Part shown: positions 1-8,605 of the stretch, in pieces
Position numbering within the stretch: position 1 is the stretch's first letter
Layout of the letters: every line of letters begins with the position of its first letter
Origin: Mucilaginibacter aquariorum
Lineage (GTDB): Bacteria > Bacteroidota > Bacteroidia > Sphingobacteriales > Sphingobacteriaceae
Reading direction: 5' to 3'
DNA: 64,000 bases
Assembly (NCBI RefSeq): GCF_024498135.1
Contig: NZ_JANHOH010000002.1
Location: 62,001-126,000, forward strand
Program-made: the position numbers and the translations under genes
Notes under the pieces: generated by a model
Database searches by the model: none
Seen by the model: the letters and a program-made list of their open reading frames with translations, nothing else
Told to the model about the DNA's origin: nothing

Positions 1-498
1 CGATGCCGGGTTGTTAAGCTCGTGCGCCAAACCTGCCGACAGCTTACCCAGCGCGAACATTTTTTCGTTTTGCTGCTGCTGCGAGGTAAAATCGCGTACG
101 CGGCTGGTCATGGTGTGCACAAGGGCTTCGGTAAGTTCGTAATGCATTTTTATGGCTTCCTGCAACTTATCCTTATATACGCGCAACATGCGGCACTTTT
201 GGATGCATTCGCCGTAACCAAAGGTATTGGTGGCCCGGCTAAAAGGCAGGTAACCGGTGATGGTATGCTCTTTTACAACAAATATCTCGCGCATTTTGCC
301 GCCCTGCATAGCGCAGATCCTGATGCGGCCCTCCATTATAATTAATGTTTTATCTAAAGGGTCGCCCTTTTCAAAAATGCGCTCGCCTTCCTGTATCTCA
401 ATGGTTTCGCCTGCGGCAATAAACCACAATAGCTGATCATCTGGTACAGTTTGCAGGGTAGGTATAGCCTTTAATTCGTCTAAAGTAATGTTCTTCAT
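1..498 (-). CDS. Cyclic-nucleotide-binding sensor histidine kinase, C-terminus cut by window edge
   Basis: The reverse strand reads 166 codons from an ATG at 496-498 to the window edge without a stop. Residues 1 to about 125 resemble a CRP/cNMP-binding beta-roll (EGERIFEKGDPLDKT, then IMEGRIRI and a GYLPFS segment). A helix follows, and the reading ends in a histidine-kinase H box (LSAGLAHELNNPAS, residues about 153-166), so the phospho-acceptor His is just inside the window and the ATPase domain lies outside. This layout is known for soluble bacterial kinases that place a CRP-like sensor before HisKA. The ligand cannot be told from the sequence. The gene reads away from the repeat-rich region at 499-1023. 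The H box makes the kinase call firm; the cNMP fold is by pattern only. Confidence 0.85.
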   Translation of the reverse strand, partial: MKNITLDELKAIPTLQTVPDDQLLWFIAAGETIEIQEGERIFEKGDPLDKTLIIMEGRIRICAMQGGKMREIFVVKEHTITGYLPFSRATNTFGYGECIQKCRMLRVYKDKLQEAIKMHYELTEALVHTMTSRVRDFTSQQQQNEKMFALGKLSAGLAHELNNPAS

Positions 499-1023
499 GA
501 GCAGGGGCGGTAATGTTATACAAGTATAGCGGTAATTATGAATTACCACAAGCGACGGGCATATAGACAACAAAATGGGGCTTAAATTCCCCAATTTTCC
601 CCATGTGTTCCATTTTGGGAATGGAACAAACGGAACAAGTGGAACATATTAATAATGAGCTTGTTGCGTTTTTTGTTTTCACGAATTTTTGCACACAAAA
701 TGTAATGATATATCACATAATGTGCTGTAAATTAATAAGATATGTGTTTTTTTAGACTTGTTCCACTTTTTATAAAACGGAACAGAACGGAACACAAAAA
801 ATTGAAAGCTTACTCCAATTAGGTGTACGGTTGCAACGTTTTAAGTTTTGGAGCAGTTTTGGGGTTATCATTACTCCGCAATAACACTGGCTATCGCTAA
901 AAATACCCACTAGTAGGTATTGCTAAGCTTACTGACTACCAGCATATTGTGATCTTTTTTGTTTATTAGTTTACAGAAGTCATGATTAAAAGTTGATTGA
1001 TCTTCAATTCAAAAAATTATAAA
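499..1023. other. Non-coding region with GGAAC/GTTCC motif clusters
   Basis: This 525-bp A/T-rich stretch separates the divergent kinase and repeat-protein genes. I see no gene in it. It holds a perfect inverted repeat GTTCCATT / AATGGAAC (607-614 and 620-627). GGAAC then recurs at 623, 632 and 641, exactly 9 bp apart. A second cluster has GTTCC at 760-764 and GGAAC at 779-783 and 789-793. A third lies downstream of the next gene at 1567-1591. The spacing suggests protein-binding sites or a small iterated element. Confidence 0.6.
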
Positions 1024-1386
1024 ATGAGAAGTAACCCAAGAGCTGCCATCGCATACATAGCAATCAAATTAAATTCCCCTAATAACAAAAAATCTATTTT
1101 TGATTATAGCAGAAGTAAGCACATAACCTTTAGCGGTAATATAGTTTCCAATAAAGTGGCTATATATGACCACGACAGGGGCTGCCATATTACCGGGAAT
1201 GGCAATAAGAACAAATTTAACTTATATCACCTGGGCGATTCTCATCATATTCGATTAACTGTTGAAGGAGAGAAAATTGAGGGTTATGATTACGGGAGCA
1301 GCAGCCATTTTAGCGGTGCTATACATGGGGATTCTGTTTCCATTTATGACGATGCCGAAAGCACACAGTTTGATTATAGTTTGTAG
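1024..1386 (+). CDS. Small tandem-repeat protein of unknown function
   Basis: This 120-residue protein matches no family I recognise. An in-frame TTG lies 27 bp upstream, but the ATG at 1024 is the more likely start. From about residue 23 it consists of four to five degenerate repeats of about 20-22 residues. Each has an aliphatic-aromatic-Asp start (IFDY, IYDH, LYHL, GYDY, IYDD), then a Ser/Gly-x-x-His-Ile/Phe element (SKHI, GCHI, SHHI, SSHF) and a Gly/Asn turn. The regular period, turn residues and alternating hydrophobics suggest a small beta-solenoid. There is no signal peptide or membrane segment, so it is probably cytoplasmic. It stands alone between two clusters of GGAAC/GTTCC motifs. 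Function is unknown. Confidence 0.6.
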   Translation: MRSNPRAAIAYIAIKLNSPNNKKSIFDYSRSKHITFSGNIVSNKVAIYDHDRGCHITGNGNKNKFNLYHLGDSHHIRLTVEGEKIEGYDYGSSSHFSGAIHGDSVSIYDDAESTQFDYSL

Positions 1387-1628
1387 GTAATTGTTGGTGA
1401 CAGCACCATGCATGTTAGTCACCCGAAAAAAGGGGAAAATATTAGTCTTTTTTCGACTTTATTTCGCCCTATTTAGCTTGCGTGAAGGCGCTTATAATGC
1501 GCAAAGAGGATCTGAACGATAAAATATTAAATTGTTGACTTATAGGCTCTTGTATATTTTAAGTTTGTTCCATTTTGTTCCGCAATGGAACAAGTTATTT
1601 AGGCGGTAATTCGTCTGTAAATTAAAAA

Positions 1629-2105
1629 TTACTCTTCGGATTGATACGGACCGCCGGGTTCGCCCCAGCCCCATTTGGGCATCGGTGCTTCGGGTTGTAG
1701 GGGATTATCGGTTAAATTAGAATTGATAACGGCTATGCGGGTACCCCACTCCAGATAGGCCACCAATGCCGAGCGAAACTCCGGATCGTTGGCTAATTTT
1801 AGTTCGTCGGCACTTTGCAGTAATAGATGGATCCAGCGCTGGCGCTGCTCTTCGGTTAATAGTTTGCCAATATGGTGCGCCACCATTTTAGCGTGACTGC
1901 CGCTATCGCCCTGTGTGTAAAGGGCGGGGCCGCCGAATACTTCGGCAATAAAATGTGCTACATGCCGGGTATGCTCTGCCGACATATTTTTAAACACCGG
2001 ATAAAGCAGATCATCCTGCAAAACCTTCTCATAAAAAAGTTTGGTAAGGCCTTCCAGCACCTCCTTGCCGCCTGCCCATTCGTATAGCGTAGGTATGTTT
2101 TTCAT
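1629..2105 (-). CDS. Group II truncated haemoglobin
   Basis: This 158-residue soluble globin has the two-over-two helical pattern of truncated haemoglobins. It opens with an LYEWAGG motif typical of the family. Probable haem-pocket residues are Tyr25 (B10), His77 as proximal ligand within VAHHIGK, and Trp91 (G8) in RQRW. A G8 Trp is characteristic of group II (TrHbO). Such proteins bind O2, NO or peroxide and often serve in redox or nitrosative stress. The C-terminal 30 residues, rich in Pro and Gly (KWGWGEPGGPYQ), extend past the globin fold. It is a single gene next to a non-coding repeat region and shows no operon partner. Family assignment is strong; the physiological ligand is unknown. 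Confidence 0.9.
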   Translation of the reverse strand: MKNIPTLYEWAGGKEVLEGLTKLFYEKVLQDDLLYPVFKNMSAEHTRHVAHFIAEVFGGPALYTQGDSGSHAKMVAHHIGKLLTEEQRQRWIHLLLQSADELKLANDPEFRSALVAYLEWGTRIAVINSNLTDNPLQPEAPMPKWGWGEPGGPYQSEE

Positions 2106-2757
2106 TGATATAAAAGTAGGGAAATTTGGGAGAGATGGGAGTGAGATGATTTTGTCTCCTCAGGGTCTCGGATTAGTTATATCATATGAGAGATGCATCC
2201 GCAACAGCCACGTCCCGCTTGTGGACGTATGCCAAGCTTTTATGCTTAGTTCACCACTTCCCTTGTAAAAGATTTCTCCTCGTACCGCGTTCGAAATGGC
2301 AGGGTGGGGAAAAATGCGCTACCGAAATGACATGCGGAGGAGTAATGTCCAGCCCGGAATAATAAATGAGTTTGTCATTCTGAGTGCGCGAAGAATCTAT
2401 CCGCTATGTGATTCGACAGGCTCACCATGACAGATTGTTCCCCGCTACCGCAAGCGTCCCGCTTGTGGGTTTATGCCAAGCTTTTATGCTTAGTTCACTA
2501 CCTATCGCTCGAACAAGATTTCTCCTCGTACCTCGTTCGAAATGACAGGGTGGGGAAAAATGCGCTACCGAAATGACAGGGTGGAGGAGTAATGTCCAGC
2601 CCGGAATAATAAATGAGTTTGTCATTCTGAGTGCGCGAAGAATCTATCCGCGATGTGGTTCGACGGGCTCATCATGACAGATTGTTCATAGATGCTTCGC
2701 TATTGCTCAGCACAAGTGGTTTCGATATGATAGCCTCTTAACAGAAGTAAACAGCCT
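2106..2757. other. Non-coding region containing a tandem duplication
   Basis: There is no credible gene in these 650 bp. Most of it is taken up by two diverged copies of a unit of about 230 bp (see the repeat entry). The remaining flanks are unremarkable. Confidence 0.7.
2212..2687. repeat. Two-copy tandem direct repeat, period about 244-247 bp
   Basis: Copy 1 is at 2212-2440 and copy 2 at 2456-2687. Both start with GTCCCGCTTGTGG, continue with TATGCCAAGCTTTTATGCTTAGTTCAC, then TTTCTCCTCGTAC and CGTTCGAAATG, then AATAAATGAGTTTGTCATTCTGAGTGCGCGAAGAATC, and end with CATGACAGATTGTTC. Copies differ by scattered substitutions and a small indel. A shorter part of the unit (2511-2547) recurs near 42234-42273 by the kdp operon, so it belongs to a dispersed intergenic family. 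No terminal inverted repeats or transposase are present. Confidence 0.85.
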
Positions 2758-3048
2758 TTAACTCCTTCCTTTACTCCGCCCGTTTTCAATGGCGTTTTTA
2801 ATTTCTTTGGCGTCGCTTTTTGAGAAACCGTGGGCTTCCACTTTATTGCCGTTGTGGTAAAAACGTATGGTTGAAAAACCTATCAGCGGGGTGTCTATCT
2901 CTACAGCCGAGATGCTGTCGTACGCTACAGACGTTTCATCTCCGCTAAAAAAGCCCGGTATTTTAATGGTTATGCCGGTGTTTTCTACAATGATTTGCGC
3001 GGGGAAAAGCTTATTACCTTCTGACAGGCGGGATGCGGTGTATTTCAT
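2758..3048 (-). CDS. Small PH-like domain protein
   Basis: This 96-residue soluble protein has alternating short beta strands (NTGITIKIPG, STIRFYHNG, KVEAHGF) and a C-terminal helix (KSDAKEIKNAIENG). That is the pattern of bacterial Pleckstrin-homology-like domains. No signal peptide, membrane helix or catalytic motif is visible. The helix followed by a basic tail (GRSKGRS) may be a contact surface. It is transcribed alone, head-on to the neighbouring duplicated repeat. Fold assignment is by pattern only and the function is unknown. Confidence 0.6.
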   Translation of the reverse strand: MKYTASRLSEGNKLFPAQIIVENTGITIKIPGFFSGDETSVAYDSISAVEIDTPLIGFSTIRFYHNGNKVEAHGFSKSDAKEIKNAIENGRSKGRS

Positions 3049-3217
3049 GATGTTGATGTATTATCTACCCACCAAAAGTAAGGATTTAATTAGTATCCAT
3101 GTGGACGGCATACACCTTTCTACATCTATTTTAATAAGGGATCCGGCGTAGCAGAAGGGTTCGCCCCCAACCTTCATTGCTTTATTAAATTAATGTTTCT
3201 GAAGGTTATACTATTGC

Positions 3218-4600
3218 CTATACGTTATAATCGGCTTTTGTGGTTTTATCTGTTATAGATCTTATCGCTTCATCCAAATCATTCGCCGATGCTAATAAAT
3301 ATTTAAGCATTGTTGCTGTTTCGGGTGATATGTTTTTCGCATCGTTAATAAGCGGCACCAGCCCCATTATCCGGGAAAGGGGCGCCCTTACAATATGTGA
3401 TTGGATCCATGATATTTGGTGTAGTTTTTCGTTCTGTTCTTCAATGGCTTCAATATACTTTAGCCTTTGGGTTACGTCATTCGCTATTACAACTTTCGCC
3501 TTTTTACCCCTGTAGGATAGGTTATTGCTTAATATATCAACCTGAATAATTTCGCCGTTCTTCTTTTTATGCCTGTAAATTCCATGATGCATAAAATGGC
3601 GTTTTCTTTTAGCATTTTGCATGGCTTGCTCAAGCGCGGCAATGTCATCTTCCGGCCTGATATCCATTACGGTCATTGATAGAAACTCATCGCGGGTAAA
3701 GCCATAATTTTTAATGGCTGCCAAATTAACATCTAAAAATTTCAGGGTGTTTTGGTCAAATACCCACATCGGGAGCGGGCTTAAATTAAACAACTCGCTA
3801 TATTTTTTTTCGGATGCTATGAGCAGCATTTCTGATAACTTTCTATCGGTTATATCTTTAAAATAAACTGATAAAGCGGTGGCCGAAGGGTAGGCACTTA
3901 TTTCGTACCATTTTTTTAAGGGTTCATAGTAATCTTCAAAATGTACGGCTTTTTTGGTTTTAATTGCCTGGTGATATTTTATATGTGATTTTGAGCCAAC
4001 AGACTCCGAAAATACCTCCCATAGGTTTTTATTAAGCACTTCTGCTTTGGTTTTGCATAATACCTTTTCGGCAATTTTGTTCCAATAAGTAACCGTCCAA
4101 TTTTTATCTACAGCAAAAAAAGCATCAGCAATACTTTCAAGTATGGTATCTCTTTCTATTTGCTGCAAATGTTCTTCAGCCTCCTTTTGTTGGGTAACAT
4201 CTCTAAAATTGCAAACAATGGCATTTATATCGGTATCATGTAACATGTTATCGAAAGTACACTCCAGCCATATATAATAGCCTTTGTAATGTTTTGATCT
4301 GAAAGTACAGGGAATAGGAACGGCCGGGCTCGAAAATACCTTCTCCATTGTTTCTTTGACCATTTGCCGGTCGGATGGGTGGGTTAATTCGTAGAAGGTG
4401 TTTTCTAAACGGTCATTTAAATTCCACCCACCAATACGCTCTGCAGAAGGGCTTCGATAAATAATTTGCAGGTCTTTATTTAATAAGCTAACCCCCGAAT
4501 AACTATTTTCTATGAGTTTTCGAAACAGGCTGTCGTTCTGAAAATTTTGTAGTTTCTCAGCCCCTGTAACAGGCAATTTTTTATCAATACGTTTTGCCAT
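3218..4600 (-). CDS. Multi-PAS signalling protein with kinase-like H box but no ATPase domain
   Basis: This 460-residue soluble protein carries three PAS modules, at roughly residues 25-140, 150-255 and 260-385. They show PAS/PAC signatures (LEXTFYELTHPSD-like, NFRDVTQQKEAE, YFKDITDRKLSE, ANDVTQRLKYIE). The last 60 residues contain WIQSHIVRAPLSRIMGL, a variant H box with His402 known from Bacteroidota kinases. The protein ends about 58 residues later, with no N, G1 or G2 box. It therefore cannot autophosphorylate by itself. It could receive phosphate, pair with a separate ATPase subunit, or be a decayed kinase. The stop is clean and no ATPase remnant follows. A heterodimeric or scaffold role is inference. 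Confidence 0.85.
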   Translation of the reverse strand: MAKRIDKKLPVTGAEKLQNFQNDSLFRKLIENSYSGVSLLNKDLQIIYRSPSAERIGGWNLNDRLENTFYELTHPSDRQMVKETMEKVFSSPAVPIPCTFRSKHYKGYYIWLECTFDNMLHDTDINAIVCNFRDVTQQKEAEEHLQQIERDTILESIADAFFAVDKNWTVTYWNKIAEKVLCKTKAEVLNKNLWEVFSESVGSKSHIKYHQAIKTKKAVHFEDYYEPLKKWYEISAYPSATALSVYFKDITDRKLSEMLLIASEKKYSELFNLSPLPMWVFDQNTLKFLDVNLAAIKNYGFTRDEFLSMTVMDIRPEDDIAALEQAMQNAKRKRHFMHHGIYRHKKKNGEIIQVDILSNNLSYRGKKAKVVIANDVTQRLKYIEAIEEQNEKLHQISWIQSHIVRAPLSRIMGLVPLINDAKNISPETATMLKYLLASANDLDEAIRSITDKTTKADYNV

Positions 4601-4842
4601 ACATTAGCAATTGTAATAGAGAATAGTTACTTTTTAGTTGAAACTAACGTAATAATTAAAAAGGGGTAAACCTAATTATATCTTTCATGTTTACGCTGTT
4701 CATGAATTTTTGTTGTTGAAATTGCATCCTTGCTTTTGTTTTATGCCTGTATAACACCGTTCGTCAACGCTTGCCCGCCGTTGGTCAAACAAATTTTCCG
4801 GCCATGCCCGCATTCCATTCTTTTGAATAAAAAACAAAGGAA

Positions 4843-6057
4843 ATGGAAACTACGCAACGACAAACATACCTGGATTGGTTAAGGATAATATCCATTGCAG
4901 GGGTACTTGTATTTCATTCGGGCATGCCTTACGCCGCCAACGAATGGTGGCACATTCGCAACCACGATACCAGCGCGTTAATGGCGCAATCAAACTACTT
5001 TATGCACCTGGTGCGCATGCCGCTGCTGTTTTTTATAAGCGGCACGGTAAGCTATTACATGATGCAGCGCCGCAGCGCCCTAAGCTTTATTAAGCTGCGT
5101 TTTACCAGGTTGTTTATCCCGCTGCTGGTGGGTATGTTCATCATTGTTCCGCCGCAAATTTATATGGAACGGGTTAGCCAGGGCTTTACCGGCAACTACT
5201 GGGATTTTTATAAAACCACATTCACCACAGGTGCTTACCCCAAAGGTAACCTTAGCTGGCACCACCTGTGGTTTATAGCCTATTTGTTTGTTTACGATCT
5301 GATTTTCGCCCCGGTATTTATGTGGCTCATATCTGATAAAAGCCGTGGCTTTAAACGCGCCTTAAACAGCCTTAGCAAAGGTAAATGGGTGTATGTACTG
5401 GCTATCCCATCTATAGTGTGGTACGCCTGCCTAAGCTGGGTTTTCCCGCAAACCAGCGACCTGATACACGATTATTGTGCTATTGTTTACTGGTTGTTAT
5501 TTTTGCTTGCCGGCTTTATTTGCATCCTGCAGCCAAGCCTTATGGAGAGCCTGCAGCGCAATCGCCGTTTCGCTATAACTATCGGCTTTATTTGCCTGCT
5601 GGCTGTAAATTACCTTTGGTTAAACCCACCGCCAAACGATGGGGAGTGGAGCGCGCTGCGCGGTTATTCGTTCCGTGGTTTATCGGCCGTGGTTGCCTGG
5701 GGCTGGGTTTTGGGTTTGGTAGGTTATGGTAAACAATACCTGAATCGTTTTCACCCTGCATTGAACTATTTAAACCAGGCGGTTTATCCGTTTTATATCC
5801 TGCATCAAACTGTAATTGTTATTTTAGCCTATTACATTGTACGCACTACAGATACCGTGCTAATGAAATATATTTATACCATAGGTATTACGCTGTTCAT
5901 CACCATGGGTATTTATCATTTACTGGTAAAGCCATATCCGGTAATGCGGTTCTTGTTTGGGATGAAGGGGTTGGAGAAGAAGGTAGAAAAGAGATTAGAG
6001 GTTAGTGAATTAGAGATTAGGAAAGAGGTTAAAAAAGAAGAGGGCGTGTTGGTGTAA
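4843..6057 (+). CDS. Membrane acyltransferase (acyltransferase-3 family)
   Basis: This 404-residue integral membrane protein begins with the family signature YLDWLRIISIAGVLVFHSGMPY, with Asp-Trp-Leu-Arg and a membrane His near residues 10-25. About ten hydrophobic segments follow, including LVRMPLLFFISGTVSYYMM and the conserved late His in YPFYILHQT. These enzymes move acetyl or succinyl groups onto glucans, O-antigens or other envelope sugars (OafA, MdoC/OpgC-like). The substrate cannot be told here. The last 30 residues are highly charged (KKVEKRLEVSELEIRKEVKKEE) and coincide with a simple AGAGATTAG-type DNA repeat at 5991-6020. The tail may come from repeat expansion into the stop region. 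A MITE-like inverted repeat follows directly. Confidence 0.9.
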   Translation: METTQRQTYLDWLRIISIAGVLVFHSGMPYAANEWWHIRNHDTSALMAQSNYFMHLVRMPLLFFISGTVSYYMMQRRSALSFIKLRFTRLFIPLLVGMFIIVPPQIYMERVSQGFTGNYWDFYKTTFTTGAYPKGNLSWHHLWFIAYLFVYDLIFAPVFMWLISDKSRGFKRALNSLSKGKWVYVLAIPSIVWYACLSWVFPQTSDLIHDYCAIVYWLLFLLAGFICILQPSLMESLQRNRRFAITIGFICLLAVNYLWLNPPPNDGEWSALRGYSFRGLSAVVAWGWVLGLVGYGKQYLNRFHPALNYLNQAVYPFYILHQTVIVILAYYIVRTTDTVLMKYIYTIGITLFITMGIYHLLVKPYPVMRFLFGMKGLEKKVEKRLEVSELEIRKEVKKEEGVLV

Positions 6058-6071
6058 GGTTGGCGAGTTCA

Positions 6072-6312
6072 CTCACCCCAATTATGCTACGATGGTCAAC
6101 CCTCTCTCCCTCGCAAAGAGGATAAAAAGAAGGAGCAGGGGGCCTGTGCGATTCCTTCCCTCGGGAAGGTGTAGGAAGGGGTTTAATAAAGTGGCCAAAC
6201 CCCTCCCTGCCACCACACATTCAGCCGCACCCCTCCCGAGGGAGGGAAATTAAAAAACCTCTTTCCGCTTGCGGAGAGAGGGTGGGGGCGGGCGAAGCAA
6301 GGACCGGGTGAG
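6072..6312. repeat. MITE-like imperfect inverted repeat, about 241 bp
   Basis: The ends are CTCACCC (6072-6078) and GGGTGAG (6306-6312). Inside are complementary arms ACCCTCTCTCCCTCGCAAAGAGG-like at 6099-6121 and its approximate complement at 6258-6283. There are also two compact hairpins, CCTTCCC-TC-GGGAAGG (6154-6169) and CCCTCCC-GA-GGGAGGG (6231-6246). The element fills most of the gap between the acyltransferase and the LytS kinase and has no coding content. It resembles non-autonomous intergenic elements common in this group. Confidence 0.75.
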
Positions 6313-6329
6313 GCTAAATAAAATTAAAA

Positions 6330-7358
6330 ATGAAGCAATTGCTTAAAAATATTTTCCCGGGGTTATATGGCCTGCTCAATTATTTTACTATAAGGCTGCT
6401 GCATGATCTTGCCGTAGATTCACAGTTCTGGAAAAGAGACTGGGCGTTGAATGTCCTTGAGATGAGCTGCAGCATATTGGCGGGCTATATATCTATAAAT
6501 TTATTTAGGCGGCTCTTTAGGTATTATGACCGGCACCAGGCATCACAATTAAGGTACCAAAGCGTGGCGAAAGAGCTGTTTATACTCGTTTTTGTAAACC
6601 TGATCGCGGTGTGTGTAATACTTCTGCCGATGGCTGCATTGACCGACGACGGCCTTTCCTGGGTAGATGTAGCCGACCTGACTACTATCCCTACACTGTA
6701 TGCCATCATCTATTATGGTATAGCCCGCAGCAGTACATGGTTTAGCGCTTATGTAGCCAACCAGCTACTGATCGAAAAATTAACTAACGATCACCTGGAA
6801 ACTGAGCTGAAATTTTTGAGGGCACAATATCATCCTCATTTTTTGTTTAACGCGCTTAATACCATTTATTTTCAGGTAGATGATGATGTGCCCGGGGCTA
6901 AGCAGAGTATCGAACTTTTATCTGAACTGCTGCGTTATCAACTGTACGACAGGCAGCACCAGGTAACCATTAAGCAGGAACTGGATTATTTGCAAAACTA
7001 TATGCTGCTGCAAAAGGTGCGGGCAAGTAAAAAGATGATCTTAAAAGTTGAATTTGATAAGGCTTTAACTGATCAGCAAATTTATCCCTTACTATTTTTG
7101 CCCCTGGTAGAAAATGCTTTTAAATATGTAGGCGGGAAGTATAGTATTGATATCACAGCAACCCAAACGCCCAATGGAGTATTATTTACGGTAAAAAATG
7201 ATCTGCCCGATCTGACCCAGCCAAACCCCGATGGCAGCGGCATTGGCATAGAAAACCTTAACCGCAGGCTGGAATTGTTATACCCTAATCGCCATAGGTT
7301 AACTTTAACTAAGCAAGCCGACCACTTTTTTGCCGAACTTGAACTAAAACTGATATGA
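6330..7358 (+). CDS. LytS/YehU-family sensor histidine kinase
   Basis: This 342-residue protein has an N-terminal membrane region of about four hydrophobic segments (residues about 10-135). A short coiled linker follows, then the His_kinase (PF06580-type) signature QYHPHFLFNALNTIYF with probable phospho-acceptor His170. A HATPase region comes next (PLLFLPLVENAFKYVGG as N box, GSGIGIENLNRRL as G box). It lacks a PAS or periplasmic sensor, so the stimulus is probably sensed within the membrane. Its last four bases overlap the start of the LytTR regulator (ATGA), which marks a co-translated pair. Confidence 0.95.
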   Translation: MKQLLKNIFPGLYGLLNYFTIRLLHDLAVDSQFWKRDWALNVLEMSCSILAGYISINLFRRLFRYYDRHQASQLRYQSVAKELFILVFVNLIAVCVILLPMAALTDDGLSWVDVADLTTIPTLYAIIYYGIARSSTWFSAYVANQLLIEKLTNDHLETELKFLRAQYHPHFLFNALNTIYFQVDDDVPGAKQSIELLSELLRYQLYDRQHQVTIKQELDYLQNYMLLQKVRASKKMILKVEFDKALTDQQIYPLLFLPLVENAFKYVGGKYSIDITATQTPNGVLFTVKNDLPDLTQPNPDGSGIGIENLNRRLELLYPNRHRLTLTKQADHFFAELELKLI

Positions 7359-8044
7359 ACAAACCCATAAGCTGTATAATAACCGACGACGAACCTTACG
7401 CCCGTAAGGGCCTGCAGGCTTACGTTGAGAAGACCGGTTTCCTGGCGTTAAAGGGCATATGCGAAGATGCTATGGAACTTGGCGAAATGTTAAAACAACA
7501 ACCTGTAGACTTATTATTTTTAGATATACAGATGCCGCATATTAGTGGGGTGGAATTTTTACGGCAGCTGGCTAACCCGCCTAAGGTTATTTTCACCACC
7601 GCTTTTAAAGAGTATGCCATTGATGGCTTTGAACTGGATGTGCTGGATTATATGCTGAAGCCGATCTCGCACGAACGGTTTATGAAGGCCGCCTATAAGG
7701 CAAAGGATTATTTTGACCTGAAAGGCAGTACCAACCCGCCTAATTACCTGTTTGTAAAGGCCGATGGCAGGTTAGAGAAGATAGTTTTTGAAGAGGTGTT
7801 ATTCCTGGAAGGGATGGAGAATTACGTGATCATCCATACCGCCGGTAAAAAGGTAATAACCCATAGCACCTTAAAATCGTTGATGGAAAAATTGCCTAAG
7901 TCTGCCTTCCTGCAAACGCATAAATCATATATTATAGCCGTTAACAAAATTAGCGCTGTTGAAGGGAATATGCTTTATGTGGGTGATAAGCAGGTACCTA
8001 TAAGCAGGCAATTAAGGGAGCTGGTTTTGGGGCGGATCATTTAG
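7355..8044 (+). CDS. LytTR-family response regulator
   Basis: This 229-residue regulator has an N-terminal receiver domain with acidic pocket DDE near residues 10-12, phospho-acceptor Asp57 in LFLDIQMP, and Lys in DYMLKPI. A C-terminal LytTR DNA-binding domain follows (FLEGMENYVIIHT, FLQTHKSYIIAVNKI). It is the partner of the preceding kinase, sharing an ATGA junction. Its target genes are not evident. Its final 33 bp overlap the 3' end of the convergent GNAT gene. Confidence 0.95.
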   Translation: MNKPISCIITDDEPYARKGLQAYVEKTGFLALKGICEDAMELGEMLKQQPVDLLFLDIQMPHISGVEFLRQLANPPKVIFTTAFKEYAIDGFELDVLDYMLKPISHERFMKAAYKAKDYFDLKGSTNPPNYLFVKADGRLEKIVFEEVLFLEGMENYVIIHTAGKKVITHSTLKSLMEKLPKSAFLQTHKSYIIAVNKISAVEGNMLYVGDKQVPISRQLRELVLGRII

Positions 8045-8596
8045 AACCGGGTACTGCAAATGATAATGAAAGCCTCCCAGTAGTTCCTTTTCGCCCTTTA
8101 GCCCGAAGCCTAAACCAGTATATAGCTTTTTGGCTTTATCGTTGCCTTTGCTTACCAATAGGCCAACGGTTTGGTGGCCAAGTTCGGCAGCGCGGTCAAA
8201 CAATGCTTTAATCAACTTTTTGGCAAATCCTTTTCCCTGGTGTCGCGGGTTTACACTTAAGCAATCAATATAAAATTCACCGCTTTGGGTCTCATCCTCG
8301 GGTTGGCCGGTAAAGCCAAGTTGCGACCGGGTGTACTCCAGAAAAGGTTTTCTTAATTTGTCCAACTCTGCACCATCGTAAGCGATGATCATTCCGCACA
8401 CTTCGGCTTGTTCATCCCAAACCAAAATATTTTCGTAGCTGTATTGGTTGCCTGTTTGAGATACGAAACGCTCGAACAAGGAAAGGATCTTTGCCTCATC
8501 GGTGCTGTTTGCAAATTTGCCGGCAAGGTTGCCCATTGCCAATACAATTAACTGGGAGATAGCAGGGGCATCGGTAAGGCGGGCGGGGCGTATCAT
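8012..8596 (-). CDS. GNAT-family N-acetyltransferase
   Basis: This 194-residue protein carries the acetyl-CoA binding motif A, with CLSVNPRHQGKGFAKKLI (Arg/Gln-x-x-Gly-x-Gly type) near residues 115-135, and motif B-like sequence LLVSKGNDKAKKLYTGLGF. It starts MIRPARLTDAPAISQL, a usual GNAT N-terminus. The acceptor substrate is unknown. The gene converges with the LytTR regulator and overlaps its 3' end by 33 bp. It lies 9 bp after the AraC gene on the same strand and may be co-transcribed with it. Confidence 0.9.
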   Translation of the reverse strand: MIRPARLTDAPAISQLIVLAMGNLAGKFANSTDEAKILSLFERFVSQTGNQYSYENILVWDEQAEVCGMIIAYDGAELDKLRKPFLEYTRSQLGFTGQPEDETQSGEFYIDCLSVNPRHQGKGFAKKLIKALFDRAAELGHQTVGLLVSKGNDKAKKLYTGLGFGLKGEKELLGGFHYHLQYPVLNDPPQNQLP

Positions 8597-8605
8597 CTGT
8601 TTAGC

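Noticed and set aside
22..345. Plus-strand frame at the left edge
   Set aside because: It is antisense to the histidine kinase, whose motifs are clear on the other strand.
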